Source: Streptomyces sp. NRRL WC-3618
GTDB taxonomy: Bacteria > Actinomycetota > Actinomycetes > Streptomycetales > Streptomycetaceae
Assembly: GCF_001280005.1 (NCBI RefSeq)
Contig: NZ_LGDW01000415.1
Coordinates: forward strand, 1 to 57,178
DNA: 57,178 nt
Reading direction: 5' to 3'
The position numbers were made by a program, and so were the translations under genes. Shown here piece after piece: positions 26,594 to 35,620 of the stretch (its first letter is position 1; every line of letters begins with the position of its first letter). The notes under the pieces were generated by a model that was not told the DNA's origin, made no database searches, and was given only the letters and a program-made list of their open reading frames with translations.

Positions 26594-26683
26594 GCCGGCG
26601 TGAAACCTGAAGCCGACGTGAAACCTGTCAGTCGGCGTGAAACCTGTCAGCTGGCGTGAAACCTGTCAGCCGGCGTCGAACGA
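26594..26683. repeat. Tandem repeat, about 4.8 copies of a 19-bp unit at the galM 3' end
   Basis: Units at 26594-26611, 26612-26630, 26631-26649, 26650-26668 and a partial one from 26669 follow the pattern GYCGGCGTGAAACCTGTCA with one or two changes each. The galM stop codon is the TCA (TGA on the minus strand) of unit four, and galM's last codons sit in the partial fifth unit. The array therefore looks like tandem duplication of the gene's own 3' end. Confidence 0.85.
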
Positions 26684-27715
26684 GTGTGTCGTCGTCGAGC
26701 GGTAGGTCTCGCCGGGACGCAGCACCGTGGACGGGAAGTCCGGCCGGTTCGGCGAGTCCGGATAGTGCTGGGTCTCCAGACACAGCGCGTCGCCCTGGCG
26801 GTAGACGGTGCCGCCGGTGCCGACGAGGGTGGCGTCGAGGAAGTTGCCCGAGTAGAACTGGACGCCCGGTTCGGTGGTCGCGATCCGCATCGTGCGCCCG
26901 GACTCCGGGTCCCTGAGGGTGGCGATGTGCTGGGGCTGTGCGGTGACACCCTTGTCGAGGACCCAGTTGTGGTCGAAGCCCTTGGCGTACAGCAACTGCT
27001 GGTCGGCGGTGCGCAGTTCGGCACCGACCGTTTTGGCCGCGCGGAAGTCGAAGGGGGTGCCCGCGACCTCGGCGAGCTCACCGGTGGGGATCAGGCCGGC
27101 GTCGACGGGGGTGTAGCGGGAGGCGGCGATCTCCAGCTCGTGGCCGCCCACCGAGCCGCCGCTCTCGCCGGCCAGGTTCCAGTAGACGTGGTTGGTGAGG
27201 TTGACGACGGTGACCTGGTCGGTGGTGGCCTCGTAGTCGATCCGCCAGTCGCCCCGCTCGGTGAGGGTGTAGGTGACCGTCGTGTGCAGCGTGCCGGGGT
27301 AGCCCATCTCGCCGTCGGCGCTGGTGAGCCGCAGGCGCAGCCCGACGTCCGTACCCTCCGTGAACGGCTCGACGTCCCACACGGCCTTGTCGAAGCCCCC
27401 GCTGCCGCCGTGCAGGCTGTTGTCGCCGTCGTTGACGTCCAGTTGGTACGACGTGCCGTCCAGGGTGAACCGGCCCTCGGCGACGCGGTTGCCGAACCGG
27501 CCGATCAGGGCGCCGAAGTAGGGGCTGGAGGCGACGTACTCCTCGACGCTGTCGAAGCCAAGGGAGACGTTGGCGTACCGGCCCTCGCGGTCCGGGATCT
27601 CCAGGGACTGCACGATCCCGCCGTACGACAGGACCTTCAGACGGGTGCCGCCGTTCTCCAGCGACCAGCGGTGGATCTCCGTCCCGTCGGGGAGTTTGCC
27701 GAAGAGTTCCTTCAC
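26666..27715 (-). CDS. galM: Aldose 1-epimerase (galactose mutarotase)
   Basis: 349 aa from GTG 27715, with GGAGGCAGGAACCCC upstream. It interconverts alpha and beta anomers of aldoses in the cytosol. The catalytic histidine is in NLTNHVYWNLAG and the catalytic glutamate in CLETQHYPDSPN; substrate-contact residues are in GRFGNRVAEGRF and NSLHGG. It lies downstream of the monosaccharide ABC transporter on the same strand, separated by a hairpin, which fits processing of the imported sugar. Its 3' end is part of a tandem repeat array. Confidence 0.93.
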   Translation of the reverse strand: MKELFGKLPDGTEIHRWSLENGGTRLKVLSYGGIVQSLEIPDREGRYANVSLGFDSVEEYVASSPYFGALIGRFGNRVAEGRFTLDGTSYQLDVNDGDNSLHGGSGGFDKAVWDVEPFTEGTDVGLRLRLTSADGEMGYPGTLHTTVTYTLTERGDWRIDYEATTDQVTVVNLTNHVYWNLAGESGGSVGGHELEIAASRYTPVDAGLIPTGELAEVAGTPFDFRAAKTVGAELRTADQQLLYAKGFDHNWVLDKGVTAQPQHIATLRDPESGRTMRIATTEPGVQFYSGNFLDATLVGTGGTVYRQGDALCLETQHYPDSPNRPDFPSTVLRPGETYRSTTTHSFDAG

Positions 27716-27746
27716 GGGGTTCCTGCCTCCATGGGGGAAAGCCGAA

Positions 27747-27785
27747 GGGTCCCGCGGACCGGTTGCCCGGTTGCCCGCGGGACCC
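27747..27785 (-). terminator. Hairpin between transporter operon and galM
   Basis: Perfect 11-base arms GGGTCCCGCGG and CCGCGGGACCC (27747-27757, 27775-27785) with a 17-nt loop, 20 bp after the permease stop. It probably ends or attenuates the transporter transcript ahead of galM. Confidence 0.65.
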
Positions 27786-27804
27786 ACGACGTGACGACTG
27801 CTTG

Positions 27805-29046
27805 TTAACCGGCCTTGCGCTTGTTCCACACGTCGAACCCGACCGCGGCCAGCAGGGCGAGGCCCTTGATGACCTGCTGCCAGTCGGTGCCGACGCTGAG
27901 GAGGTTCATGCCGTTGTTCAGCACACCGAGGACCAGACCACCGATGATCGCACCGAGGACGGTGCCGACACCGCCGCTCATGGACGCGCCACCGATGAAC
28001 GACGAGGCGATCGCCTCGAGTTCGAAGCTGAGGCCCGCCTTCGGCGAGGCCGCGTTCAGCCGGGCGGCGACCACCATGCCGGCCAGGGCCGCGAGCACGC
28101 CCATGTTCAGGAAGACAAGGAAGGTGACCTTCTTGTCCTTGACGCCGGACAGCTTCGCGGCCGGCAGGTTGCCGCCGATCGCGTAGATGTGACGGCCGAA
28201 GACGGCGTTGCGCATCACGTAGCCGTAGCCGACCACCAGCACGGCCAGGACGATCAGGATGATCGGCGCGCCCTTGTAGCTGGCGAGCAGCATCGTGACC
28301 GTGAGGATCGCGGCGACGATGGCGACGAGCTTAAGCAGGAAGAGGTTCCTGGGCGCCACTTCGAGGGCGAACTCCTGCTGCCGCTTGCGGTCACGGACCT
28401 CCTGGATGACCGAGAACGCGATCAGCGTGAAGCCCAGCAGCAGCGTGATGTTGTGGTAGTTGGTGTCCGGGCCGACCGTCGGCAGGAAGCCGTTGCCCAT
28501 CTTCTGCAGGCCGTCCGGGAACGGGCCGAGCGTCTGCCCCTTCAGGAGCATCTCCGTCAGACCGCGGAAGATCAGCATGCCCGCGAGGGTGACGATGAAG
28601 GAGGGTATGCCGAGGTAGGCGATCAGGAAGCCCTGTGCCGCGCCGGCCGCCGCGCCGACGGCCAGGCACAGCAGCAGCGCGAGGGGCCACGCCACATCGT
28701 GTTGCACCGTCAGCACGGCTGCGAAGGCGCCGGTGAACGCCGTGAGAGAGCCGACCGACAGGTCGATGTGACCCGCGATGATCACCAGCATCATGCCGAT
28801 CGCGAGGATCAGGATGTAGCTGTTCTGGAGCACCAGGTTGGAGACGTTGCGCGGCAGCAGCAGGTCACCGTCGGTCCACACCTGGAAGAGGACCACGATC
28901 AGACCGAGGGCGATCAGCATGCCGTACTGGCGCATGTTGCGGCGCAGACCGTCCAGCACCAGCTGGAGCAGTCCACCGCCGGAGGCCGGCCCGCCGCTCT
29001 TGCCGGGCGGCGCGGCGGCCGGGCTCTTGGTCACATCGGTGCTCAT
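27805..29046 (-). CDS. mmsB: Multiple-monosaccharide ABC transporter permease
   Basis: 413 aa polytopic membrane protein of the BPD_transp_2 family. It has the [20 protein letters not shown] and [10 protein letters not shown] signature, the cytoplasmic EAA-like region ([19 protein letters not shown]) and the C-terminal [20 protein letters not shown]. It starts at 29046 within ATGA shared with the ATPase stop. Length and position match GguB/MmsB, the partner of ChvE and GguA in transporters for galactose, glucose, arabinose or xylose. Confidence 0.9.
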   Translation of the reverse strand: MSTDVTKSPAAAPPGKSGGPASGGGLLQLVLDGLRRNMRQYGMLIALGLIVVLFQVWTDGDLLLPRNVSNLVLQNSYILILAIGMMLVIIAGHIDLSVGSLTAFTGAFAAVLTVQHDVAWPLALLLCLAVGAAAGAAQGFLIAYLGIPSFIVTLAGMLIFRGLTEMLLKGQTLGPFPDGLQKMGNGFLPTVGPDTNYHNITLLLGFTLIAFSVIQEVRDRKRQQEFALEVAPRNLFLLKLVAIVAAILTVTMLLASYKGAPIILIVLAVLVVGYGYVMRNAVFGRHIYAIGGNLPAAKLSGVKDKKVTFLVFLNMGVLAALAGMVVAARLNAASPKAGLSFELEAIASSFIGGASMSGGVGTVLGAIIGGLVLGVLNNGMNLLSVGTDWQQVIKGLALLAAVGFDVWNKRKAG

Positions 29047-30593
29047 CGCGTTACCTCTTTGTCCTTCGTCATCTGACGCATCAGCACTTCCTGCGTGGCC
29101 TCGGCCCGCGGGAACTCGCCCGTGAGCCGCCCGGCGGCCATCGTGTAGATGCGGTCGCACATGCCGAGCAGTTCGGGCAGCTCGGAGGAGATGAAGACGA
29201 CCGCCTTGCCCTGGGCCGCCAGTTGGTCGATGACCGTGTAGATCTCGTACTTGGCACCGACGTCGATGCCGCGCGTCGGCTCGTCCAGGATCAGCACGTC
29301 AGGACCCGCGAAGATCCACTTGCTGAGGACGACCTTCTGCTGGTTGCCGCCGGACAGCTTGCCGACCCGCTCGAAAACGGTCGGGGCCTTGATGTTCATG
29401 GACTTGCGGAAGCCCTCGGAGACCTTCCGCTCCTCCTGCTCGTCGACGATGCCGCGCTTGGCCACCTTGCTCAGTGCGGTGAGCGAGATGTTGCGGTTGA
29501 TCGTGTCGATGAGGTTGAGGCCGTAGTGCTTGCGGTCCTCCGTGACGTAGGCGATGCCGTGCTCGACCGCCTCCGCGACGGACCTCGTACGGATCTCCTT
29601 GCCGTCCTTGAGGACCGTGCCGCCCGCGTACCGGCCGTAGGAGCGCCCGAAGACGCTCATCGCGAGCTCGGTGCGGCCGGCGCCCATCAGGCCCGCGATG
29701 CCGACGATCTCCCCGCGCCGCACCTGGATGGACACGTCGTCGACGACCTTGCGCTGCTGGTCGATCGGGTGGTGCACGGTCCAGTCGCGGATCTCCAGGG
29801 CCGGGGCCGCGCCCTTCTCCGGCTCGTGCGGGGTGCGGTCGGGGAAGCGGTTGTCGAGGTCGCGCCCCACCATGCCGCTGATGATCCGGTCCTCGGTCGT
29901 CTCCGCGGACTTCACGTCGAGCGTCTCGATGGAGTGCCCGTCGCGGATGATCGTCACCGAGTCCGCCACCTTGCGGATCTCGTTGAGCTTGTGGGAGATG
30001 ATGATCGAGGTGATGCCCTGGTTCTTCAACTCCAGGATCAGATCGAGGAGTTTGTCGCTGTCCTCGTCGTTGAGCGCCGCGGTCGGCTCGTCGAGGATGA
30101 GGAGCTTCACCTTCTTCGACAGCGCCTTCGCGATCTCCACGAGCTGCTGCTTGCCCACGCCGATGTCGGCGACACGGGTCTCCGGGTGGTCGCTCAGACC
30201 CACCCGGCGCAGCAGCTCGGAGGCGTGACCGAGGGTCTGCCTCCAGTCGATGAACCCGCCCTTGGCGTGCTCGTTGCCGAGGAAGATGTTCTCCGCGAGG
30301 GAGAGGTACGGCGAGAGCGCCAGCTCCTGATGGATGATGACGATGCCGTGCTGCTCGCTCGCCCGGATGTCCTTGAAGGAGCAGATCTCTCCCTCGAAAA
30401 GGATGTCCCCTTCGTAGCTGCCGTGCGGATAGACGCCGGAGAGCACCTTCATCAAGGTGGACTTCCCGGCGCCGTTCTCACCGCAGATGGCGTGGACCTC
30501 GCCCTGACGGACGGTCAGTGTGACGTCCGACAGCGCTTTGACACCGGGAAAGGTCTTGACGATCGAGCGCATTTCCAGGACGGGTCCCGCCAT
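29043..30593 (-). CDS. mmsA: Multiple-monosaccharide ABC transporter ATP-binding protein
   Basis: 516 aa with two fused ABC domains, as in sugar importers of the CUT2 type. First domain: Walker [10 protein letters not shown], signature region [13 protein letters not shown], Walker [13 protein letters not shown]. Second domain: degenerate Walker [15 protein letters not shown], intact [14 protein letters not shown] and [13 protein letters not shown]. Start at 30593 ([10 protein letters not shown]), preceded by GGAAGG. It powers import of the sugar delivered by the neighbouring ChvE-type lipoprotein. Confidence 0.92.
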   Translation of the reverse strand: MAGPVLEMRSIVKTFPGVKALSDVTLTVRQGEVHAICGENGAGKSTLMKVLSGVYPHGSYEGDILFEGEICSFKDIRASEQHGIVIIHQELALSPYLSLAENIFLGNEHAKGGFIDWRQTLGHASELLRRVGLSDHPETRVADIGVGKQQLVEIAKALSKKVKLLILDEPTAALNDEDSDKLLDLILELKNQGITSIIISHKLNEIRKVADSVTIIRDGHSIETLDVKSAETTEDRIISGMVGRDLDNRFPDRTPHEPEKGAAPALEIRDWTVHHPIDQQRKVVDDVSIQVRRGEIVGIAGLMGAGRTELAMSVFGRSYGRYAGGTVLKDGKEIRTRSVAEAVEHGIAYVTEDRKHYGLNLIDTINRNISLTALSKVAKRGIVDEQEERKVSEGFRKSMNIKAPTVFERVGKLSGGNQQKVVLSKWIFAGPDVLILDEPTRGIDVGAKYEIYTVIDQLAAQGKAVVFISSELPELLGMCDRIYTMAAGRLTGEFPRAEATQEVLMRQMTKDKEVTR

Positions 30594-30628
30594 GGTCGTG
30601 CCTTCCAATCCGTGAGGTTCGACGACGC

Positions 30629-31735
30629 TTACTTGAGCTGGTCGGCGGTGTAGTAACCGCCCTGGACGAGCTCCTTCTCGTAGTTCGTCTTGTCGACGCT
30701 GACCGGCTGCAGCAGGTAGGCGGGGACGATCTTGGTGCCGTTGTCGTACGACTTGGTGTCGTTGATCTCGGGCTTCTTGCCGTGGAGCGAGGCGTCGACC
30801 ATGTCGGTGGCGACCTTGGCGAGCTTGCGCAGGTCCTTGTAGACGGTCATCGACTGCTGGCCCGCGATGATCGACTTCACCGACGCCAGCTCGGCGTCCT
30901 GGCCGGAGATGACGGGCAGCGGCTTGGCCTTGGTGCCGTAGCCGTCCGACTTCAGCGCGGCGAGGATGCCGATGGAGATGCCGTCGTAGGGCGAGAGGAC
31001 CGCGTCGACCCGGCCACTGGTGTACGTCGAGGTGAGGATGTCCTCCATGCGCTTCTGGGCGGTGGCACCGTCCCAGCGCAGCGTGGTGACCTTGGTGAGC
31101 TCCGTCTGACCGGACTTGACGACCAGCTTCTTGCTGTCGATGTACGGCTGGAGCACCTTCATCGCGCCGCCGAAGAAGTACTTGGTGTTGTTGTCGTCGT
31201 TGGAGCCGGCGAACAGCTCGATGTTGAAGGGGCCCTTGCCGCTGGCCAGGCCGAGCTTGTCGACGAGGTAGGTGGCCTGGAGCCGGCCGACCTTCTCGTT
31301 GTCGAAGGACGCGTAGTAGTCGACGTTCTTCGTGCCGAGGATCAGGCGGTCGTAGGAGATGACCGGGATCTTGGCGTCGGCCGCCTGCTGGAGCACGTTG
31401 TTCAGCGACTTGTTGTCGATGGCCGCGACGATCAGCGCCTTGACGCCCTGCGTGATCAGGTTCTCGATCTGCGAGACCTGCTGGTCGGGGTCGTCCTCGC
31501 CGAAGACCAGCTTGGTCTTGTAGCCCTTGGCCTGGAGGTCCTTCACGACGTTGGCACCGTCGGTGATCCAGCGCTCGGAGGACTTGGTCGGCATCGCGAT
31601 GCCGATGGTGGCGCCCTTGACGTCGCCGCCCTTGTCGTCGCTGCCGCCCTCACCGGACTGGCCACAGGCGGACAGGGTCAGGGCGAGGGAGGCGGCTCCG
31701 GCTATGGCGGCGAGGGCGGCTCTGCGGTTACGCAT
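30629..31735 (-). CDS. chvE: Sugar-binding lipoprotein, ChvE family
   Basis: 368 aa from the ATG at 31735; ATGs at 31741 and 31744 are in frame, but AAGG lies nine bases before 31735. Lipobox LSAC after the hydrophobic stretch. The periplasmic-binding-protein fold has the ChvE marks [37 protein letters not shown] and [20 protein letters not shown]. In Agrobacterium and Azospirillum, ChvE-type proteins bind several aldoses. It is the first gene of the chvE-mmsA-mmsB unit and gives this importer its specificity. Confidence 0.9.
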   Translation of the reverse strand: MRNRRAALAAIAGAASLALTLSACGQSGEGGSDDKGGDVKGATIGIAMPTKSSERWITDGANVVKDLQAKGYKTKLVFGEDDPDQQVSQIENLITQGVKALIVAAIDNKSLNNVLQQAADAKIPVISYDRLILGTKNVDYYASFDNEKVGRLQATYLVDKLGLASGKGPFNIELFAGSNDDNNTKYFFGGAMKVLQPYIDSKKLVVKSGQTELTKVTTLRWDGATAQKRMEDILTSTYTSGRVDAVLSPYDGISIGILAALKSDGYGTKAKPLPVISGQDAELASVKSIIAGQQSMTVYKDLRKLAKVATDMVDASLHGKKPEINDTKSYDNGTKIVPAYLLQPVSVDKTNYEKELVQGGYYTADQLK

Positions 31736-31880
31736 GGTCATCATCCTTGATGTGGTGTGCAGGGATCGGTCTCGCGGTGCGAAGGGCGCCCCCGGACAAG
31801 AGGCCGGGAAGACCGAGAAAGAGGGTGTGTCGGATTGTGCGTGCCTGTGTCGGCTTCTGTGAAGTGGGGTTTCCGGAACG

Positions 31881-32849
31881 TTATGACTGAGTGTCGAACC
31901 GGTTCAGTGCGCCCGGCAGACGCGAGCCGAGCGGAGCCATGTCGCCGTCCGCCCCGTGCCGCGCGAGCAGGTCAAGGGCGAGCCGGCCACGTCGGACTCT
32001 TTCCTTGGCCGTGCTGAGAGCAAGGTCACGCAGATGGTGCCCGTAGGGGTAGATCCCGGGGGCCTTCGACAGACCGAACTTCAGGTAGAGCGGCGCGCCG
32101 CGGCGGATCAGCTCGGCGACCTCGTACATCCGGATATAGCCGCCGAGATCGTCGGGGGCCTCGATGTACATGTCCATGGGGGCGGCGGAAACCCGCCGGA
32201 TCTCGGTGAGATGGTCGAGCGTCAGGTCGCTCGGCACGTTGATCGAGTCGCCGCCGAGATTCTCGTACACGGCGTACGCGGCCGGGTTCACCGGCCCGAT
32301 CAGCGCCGACACCTTGAGCGTCGTCTCGGCCGGGATGATGCCGGCCTGCCGCGCCCGGTGCAGGGTCCACAGGACCCCCTCGTCGGCGACGAGCAGGCAC
32401 TGCACGCCCAGCTCGGTCGCGCGTATGGCGTCCTCGACACACCCGGCCACGGCGTCATGGCCCCGGGCGCGCAGTCCGCCGCCCTTGGAGTCGGTACGGG
32501 TGGAGCCGCCGATGTCCCAGGTGCCGCGCGGACCGGTGAACAGGCAGAGCTCGATGTCCCGCTCGGCCGTCGACTCCACCATCTCGGTGATCTCGGCGTC
32601 GGTGAGCATCCAGATGCCGCTGCCCTGGCTGACCCGGTGGATCGGCACATCCAGCCGCGAGGACTCCTTGAGGACCACGGCGAGCGCCTCGGGTCCCTCC
32701 ACGGAGGGCACCTCGGTACGCCAGCGGCCCCCGCCGGGGAAGCTGTGCGCCGAGGCGTCGGCGGGATCGAGGGCGGGCGTGCCCAGGCCGAGCGCGGTGA
32801 GCGCCGGCTCCCCGGGGCGTCGGGCTGCGGAGGCGGTGGTGTCGGTCAC
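31881..32849 (-). CDS. U32-peptidase-like protein in sugar-acid cluster
   Basis: 322 aa from GTG 32849 (AAGGACAG upstream). It looks like a TIM-barrel of the U32-like type ([58 protein letters not shown]). The family label is tentative and peptidase activity is doubtful: context between the dehydratase/dehydrogenase pair and the sugar transporter suggests a metabolic enzyme acting on sugar derivatives. A 13-bp motif at 32899-32911, also found before the dehydratase, lies in its promoter region. Confidence 0.75.
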   Translation of the reverse strand: MTDTTASAARRPGEPALTALGLGTPALDPADASAHSFPGGGRWRTEVPSVEGPEALAVVLKESSRLDVPIHRVSQGSGIWMLTDAEITEMVESTAERDIELCLFTGPRGTWDIGGSTRTDSKGGGLRARGHDAVAGCVEDAIRATELGVQCLLVADEGVLWTLHRARQAGIIPAETTLKVSALIGPVNPAAYAVYENLGGDSINVPSDLTLDHLTEIRRVSAAPMDMYIEAPDDLGGYIRMYEVAELIRRGAPLYLKFGLSKAPGIYPYGHHLRDLALSTAKERVRRGRLALDLLARHGADGDMAPLGSRLPGALNRFDTQS

Positions 32850-32898
32850 AGTCTGTCCTTCAAAGTCGGCAGGCCGGCGGGTTCGCAGGGTCCGGCAG

Positions 32899-32911
32899 GT
32901 TCGGTATTTCG
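32899..32911. promoter_or_regulatory. Shared motif GTTCGGTATTTCG (copy 1)
   Basis: 13-mer differing by one base from the copy at 35194-35206. It lies 50 bp upstream of the U32-like gene. Presence before two genes of the same putative pathway suggests a common regulator site. Confidence 0.5.
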
Positions 32912-32950
32912 GACGAAGTTCGCGGCTCTGGTTGCGCAAGACGTTGGATG

Positions 32951-32990
32951 TGCGCCGGTACGGGGGTGTCAGACGCCCGGTACCGGCGCA
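32951..32990 (-). terminator. Hairpin terminator after alcohol dehydrogenase gene
   Basis: Perfect 11-base arms TGCGCCGGTAC and GTACCGGCGCA (32951-32961 and 32980-32990) with an 18-nt loop that can pair further, 16 bp past the dehydrogenase stop. Confidence 0.7.
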
Positions 32991-33005
32991 CGGCTCAGGG
33001 GTGTG

Positions 33006-34010
33006 TCACGGCCGCAGCAGTACCTTTCCGACCTTCGGGTCGCCCGACCCGACCAACTCGATGGCCTGCGCGAACTCTTCCAGCGGGAGCTCGTGGGTGA
33101 TCAGCGGCAGCGGGTCGAGGAGCCCCGCCCCGAAGACCCGCACCGTGTGCGCCCAGGCATCCGGCGCCGCACCGAACACGGTGTGCACCTCCAGCTGCCG
33201 TACGACGAGGTCCGTCGGGTCGAGCCCGACCGCACCCGGCCCCGGGATCCCCGTCAGGACCAGCCGGCCACCGCGCCGTAGCAGGGCGGCGGCGGTGCGC
33301 GCGGCGGTCGCGGACCCGGCGGTCTCGATGACGACGTCGAAGCCGCCCGGGAGCTCCTCGCCCTTGATGCGGAAGTCCGTGGCACCGAACTGCTTCGACA
33401 GCTCCGCCCGGTCCGGGCGCGTCCCCACGACGAGCAGCTCGGACGGCGAGCTCGCCTTCAGGAACTGGATCGCGAACATCCCGAGCGTCCCGGTGCCCAC
33501 CACGGCGACCCGCTCACCCGGAAGGGTGTTCGCCTTGAGCGCGGCGGCCGCGATGCACGCGGCCGGCTCCAGCAGCGCCGCCGCCGTGAGATCCGCGTCG
33601 TCGGCCAGGACGTGCAGCAGACGCGCGGGCAGCGTCAGCGTGGCGGCCATCGCGCCGGGCTCGGTGAACCCGGTCTCCTCGTAACCCGCCGAGCACAGCG
33701 TCGTCTCGCCCACGTGACAGCGGTCGCACACCTGGCAGTTGCGGAAACCCTCGCCGACCACCTTGCGGCCCACGAGGCTCGAAGGCACCCCGGCGCCGAC
33801 CGCGGTCACCGTCCCGGACCACTCGTGGCCCGGCGTGAGGGGGTAACGGACGTACCCCTCAGGCCTGTTGCCCTGGTACACCTCGCGGTCGCTGCCGCAG
33901 ATCCCGACGACGTGCACCCGGACGAGGGCCTCGCCGGGCTCGGGCTGACGAGGCTCGTGCGGCACCATTCGGTGCTCGCCCGGAGCCTCGATCACGACAG
34001 CGCTGCTCAC
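33006..34010 (-). CDS. Zinc-dependent alcohol dehydrogenase (sugar/sugar-acid type)
   Basis: 334 aa medium-chain dehydrogenase. Catalytic zinc ligands: Cys in VVGICGSDREV, His-Glu in LTPGHEWSG. Structural zinc cysteines: NCQVCDRCHVGETTLC. Nucleotide-binding motif: VAVVGTGTLGMFAIQFL. Members oxidise polyols or sugar derivatives with NAD(P). The GTG start overlaps the dehydratase stop as GTGA, so the two enzymes are cotranslated and probably act in one pathway, for example oxidation of a product of the dehydratase. Exact substrate not deducible. Confidence 0.88.
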   Translation of the reverse strand: MSSAVVIEAPGEHRMVPHEPRQPEPGEALVRVHVVGICGSDREVYQGNRPEGYVRYPLTPGHEWSGTVTAVGAGVPSSLVGRKVVGEGFRNCQVCDRCHVGETTLCSAGYEETGFTEPGAMAATLTLPARLLHVLADDADLTAAALLEPAACIAAAALKANTLPGERVAVVGTGTLGMFAIQFLKASSPSELLVVGTRPDRAELSKQFGATDFRIKGEELPGGFDVVIETAGSATAARTAAALLRRGGRLVLTGIPGPGAVGLDPTDLVVRQLEVHTVFGAAPDAWAHTVRVFGAGLLDPLPLITHELPLEEFAQAIELVGSGDPKVGKVLLRP

Positions 34011-35164
34011 TCGGTGCCCTTGGGCTTGCGCTGCTCCCAGCCCTCGGCCCAGAGGTCGAATCGTGCCTGCTGCTGCGGGAACTCCGCCGCCGCGTCGACG
34101 TCCAGCTCGACGCCGAGTCCGGGCTTGTCGGAGAGGTGGAAGTAGCCGTCCACGACCTCCGGGGCCCCCTTGACGACCTTCTTGATCTCCGCGTCCGCGA
34201 AGTCGTTGAAGTGCTCGAGGATCTTGAAGTTCGGGGAGGTGAAGCCGACCTGGAGGGAGGCTGCGGTCAGGACCGGTCCGCCCACGTTGTGCGGTGCGAC
34301 CAGTGTGTAGTGGGTCTCGGCGGTCGCGGCCAGCTTGCGGGTCTCCCAGATGCCGCCGATGTGGCCGACGTCGGGCTGGATGATGTCCACGGCCTGGCTC
34401 TCGAAGAGCTCCCGGAACTCGATCCGGTCGTGGATCCGCTCACCCGTGGCGACCGGGATGTCGACCTTGGCGGCGACCTTCTCCAGTGCCTTCAGGTTCT
34501 CCGGCGGGCAGGGCTCCTCCAGCCACGCGGGCTTGAAGGGCGCCAGGTCCTTGGCGAGGCGGACGGCGGTGGAGGGCGAGAAGCGGCCGTGCATCTCCAG
34601 CATCAGCTCGGCGTCCGGCCCGATGGCGTCACGCACGGCCTCGATCAGGGAGACGGCGTACATGCTCTGCGCGTGGTCCAGCTCGAAGTGGCCGGTCCCG
34701 AAGGGGTCGATCTTGAGCGCCTGGTAGCCGCGCTCCATGACGCCCTGCGCCGCCTTGTGGTACGCCTCCGGGGTGCGCTCGGTGGTGTACCAGCCGTTGG
34801 CGTACGCCTTGACCTTGTCGGTGACCTTGCCACCGAGGAGCTGCCACACCGGCACACCCAGGGCCTTGCCCTTGATGTCCCAGCACGCCATCTCGATCAC
34901 GGCGATGCCGGACATCACGATCTCGCCGGCCCGGCCGTAGTCGCCGTACTTCATGCGCTTGACGAGATCCTCGACGGCGAACGGGTCGGAGCCGAGGATG
35001 TGGTTGGTCTGCGCCTCGTGCAGATAGCCGAGGAGCGCGTCTGTGTGGCCCAGCATGCGGGTCTCGCCGACACCGGTGAGGCCCTCGTCGGTGTGCACCT
35101 GGACGTAGGTCAGGTTCCGCCAGGGTGTCCCGACCACATGCGTGCTGATTCCCGTGATGCGCAC
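34007..35164 (-). CDS. Mandelate racemase/enolase-superfamily sugar-acid dehydratase
   Basis: 385 aa. The capping domain starts MRITGISTHVVGTPWRN; the barrel carries ALKIDPFG, metal ligands in LMLEMHGRF, WLEEPCPPEN and ATGERIHDR, and the general-base His in LVAPHNVGGP. This set fits acid-sugar dehydratases or cycloisomerases (galactonate, gluconate or related aldonates), which remove water from an alpha-hydroxy acid using Mg. It heads a two-gene coupled unit with a dehydrogenase, close to sugar transporters. The upstream region contains the motif GTTCGATATTTCG and a palindrome CTGTCGCGACAG. Confidence 0.88.
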   Translation of the reverse strand: MRITGISTHVVGTPWRNLTYVQVHTDEGLTGVGETRMLGHTDALLGYLHEAQTNHILGSDPFAVEDLVKRMKYGDYGRAGEIVMSGIAVIEMACWDIKGKALGVPVWQLLGGKVTDKVKAYANGWYTTERTPEAYHKAAQGVMERGYQALKIDPFGTGHFELDHAQSMYAVSLIEAVRDAIGPDAELMLEMHGRFSPSTAVRLAKDLAPFKPAWLEEPCPPENLKALEKVAAKVDIPVATGERIHDRIEFRELFESQAVDIIQPDVGHIGGIWETRKLAATAETHYTLVAPHNVGGPVLTAASLQVGFTSPNFKILEHFNDFADAEIKKVVKGAPEVVDGYFHLSDKPGLGVELDVDAAAEFPQQQARFDLWAEGWEQRKPKGTE

Positions 35165-35193
35165 GGTACTCCCTCGTCCTCTTGGCTTGGCTC

Positions 35194-35206
35194 GTTCGAT
35201 ATTTCG
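35194..35206. promoter_or_regulatory. Shared motif GTTCGATATTTCG (copy 2)
   Basis: 13-mer, 30 bp upstream of the dehydratase start, matching the copy before the U32-like gene with one change; followed 19 bp later by GTTCGAAAT, a half-site in direct orientation. Confidence 0.5.
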
Positions 35207-35402
35207 TCACTTGTTCGAAATGCTGTCGCGACAGTAGGGACGCTTTGGGTGGGGTGTCAATGGGGCGCACGTACAACCCTTGCCAGGTTTTGGACTGCCG
35301 CCATCCGTTCCCACATTCCGGCACCGGAACCCCTCCTGCCCCCGACTGCCGCGTTATCCAACCGTGACGACCTCCCTGGCGCAGCCCTCTTGACCGCTGC
35401 CG

Positions 35403-35420
35403 ATTGTTAGCGCTCACAAT
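35403..35420. promoter_or_regulatory. LacI-type operator ATTGTTAGCGCTCACAAT
   Basis: An 18-bp dyad around the central CG step that LacI-family proteins kink, with one broken pair (T for G in the left arm). It is almost the symmetric E. coli lac operator. It lies 200 bp before the LacI-family gene at 35621, so autoregulation is likely. Confidence 0.7.
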
Positions 35421-35620
35421 GGCGTCCGCATTCACCAATCGTCTACAGTCGCCCCCCGGCGGCATCGGGGGAGGTATGAGCTTCATGTCGGCACTGCCCC
35501 AACTTGCCTTACCGTCCGGCGCATTGGGCCTCTCCGGAAGCCTGGCGTGAGGCGGGTGGCGCGAAGGCGACCGCCCCATCGAATGACTTGTCCGCAGACG
35601 ACCGCCAAGGAGGTGCAGCC

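Larger units (their letters stand above)
35165..35620. other. Divergent regulatory region between dehydratase and lacI-type gene
   Basis: 455 bp without a gene. From the left: motif GTTCGATATTTCG (35194-35206), a second half-site GTTCGAAAT (from 35213), a perfect palindrome CTGTCGCGACAG (35223-35234), a lac-type operator (35403-35420) and the AAGGAGG ribosome site (35607-35613) of the LacI gene. A short ORF-like stretch from 35504 in frame with lacI is probably untranslated leader. Confidence 0.6.

Noticed and set aside
26594..26683. CRISPR-like array
   Set aside because: Units are contiguous without spacers and derive from the galM 3' end; it is a simple tandem repeat.
27763..30653. Long plus-strand frames opposite the mmsA/mmsB genes
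   Set aside because: They mirror the transporter genes and read as charged low-complexity sequence; the minus strand has clear ABC motifs.
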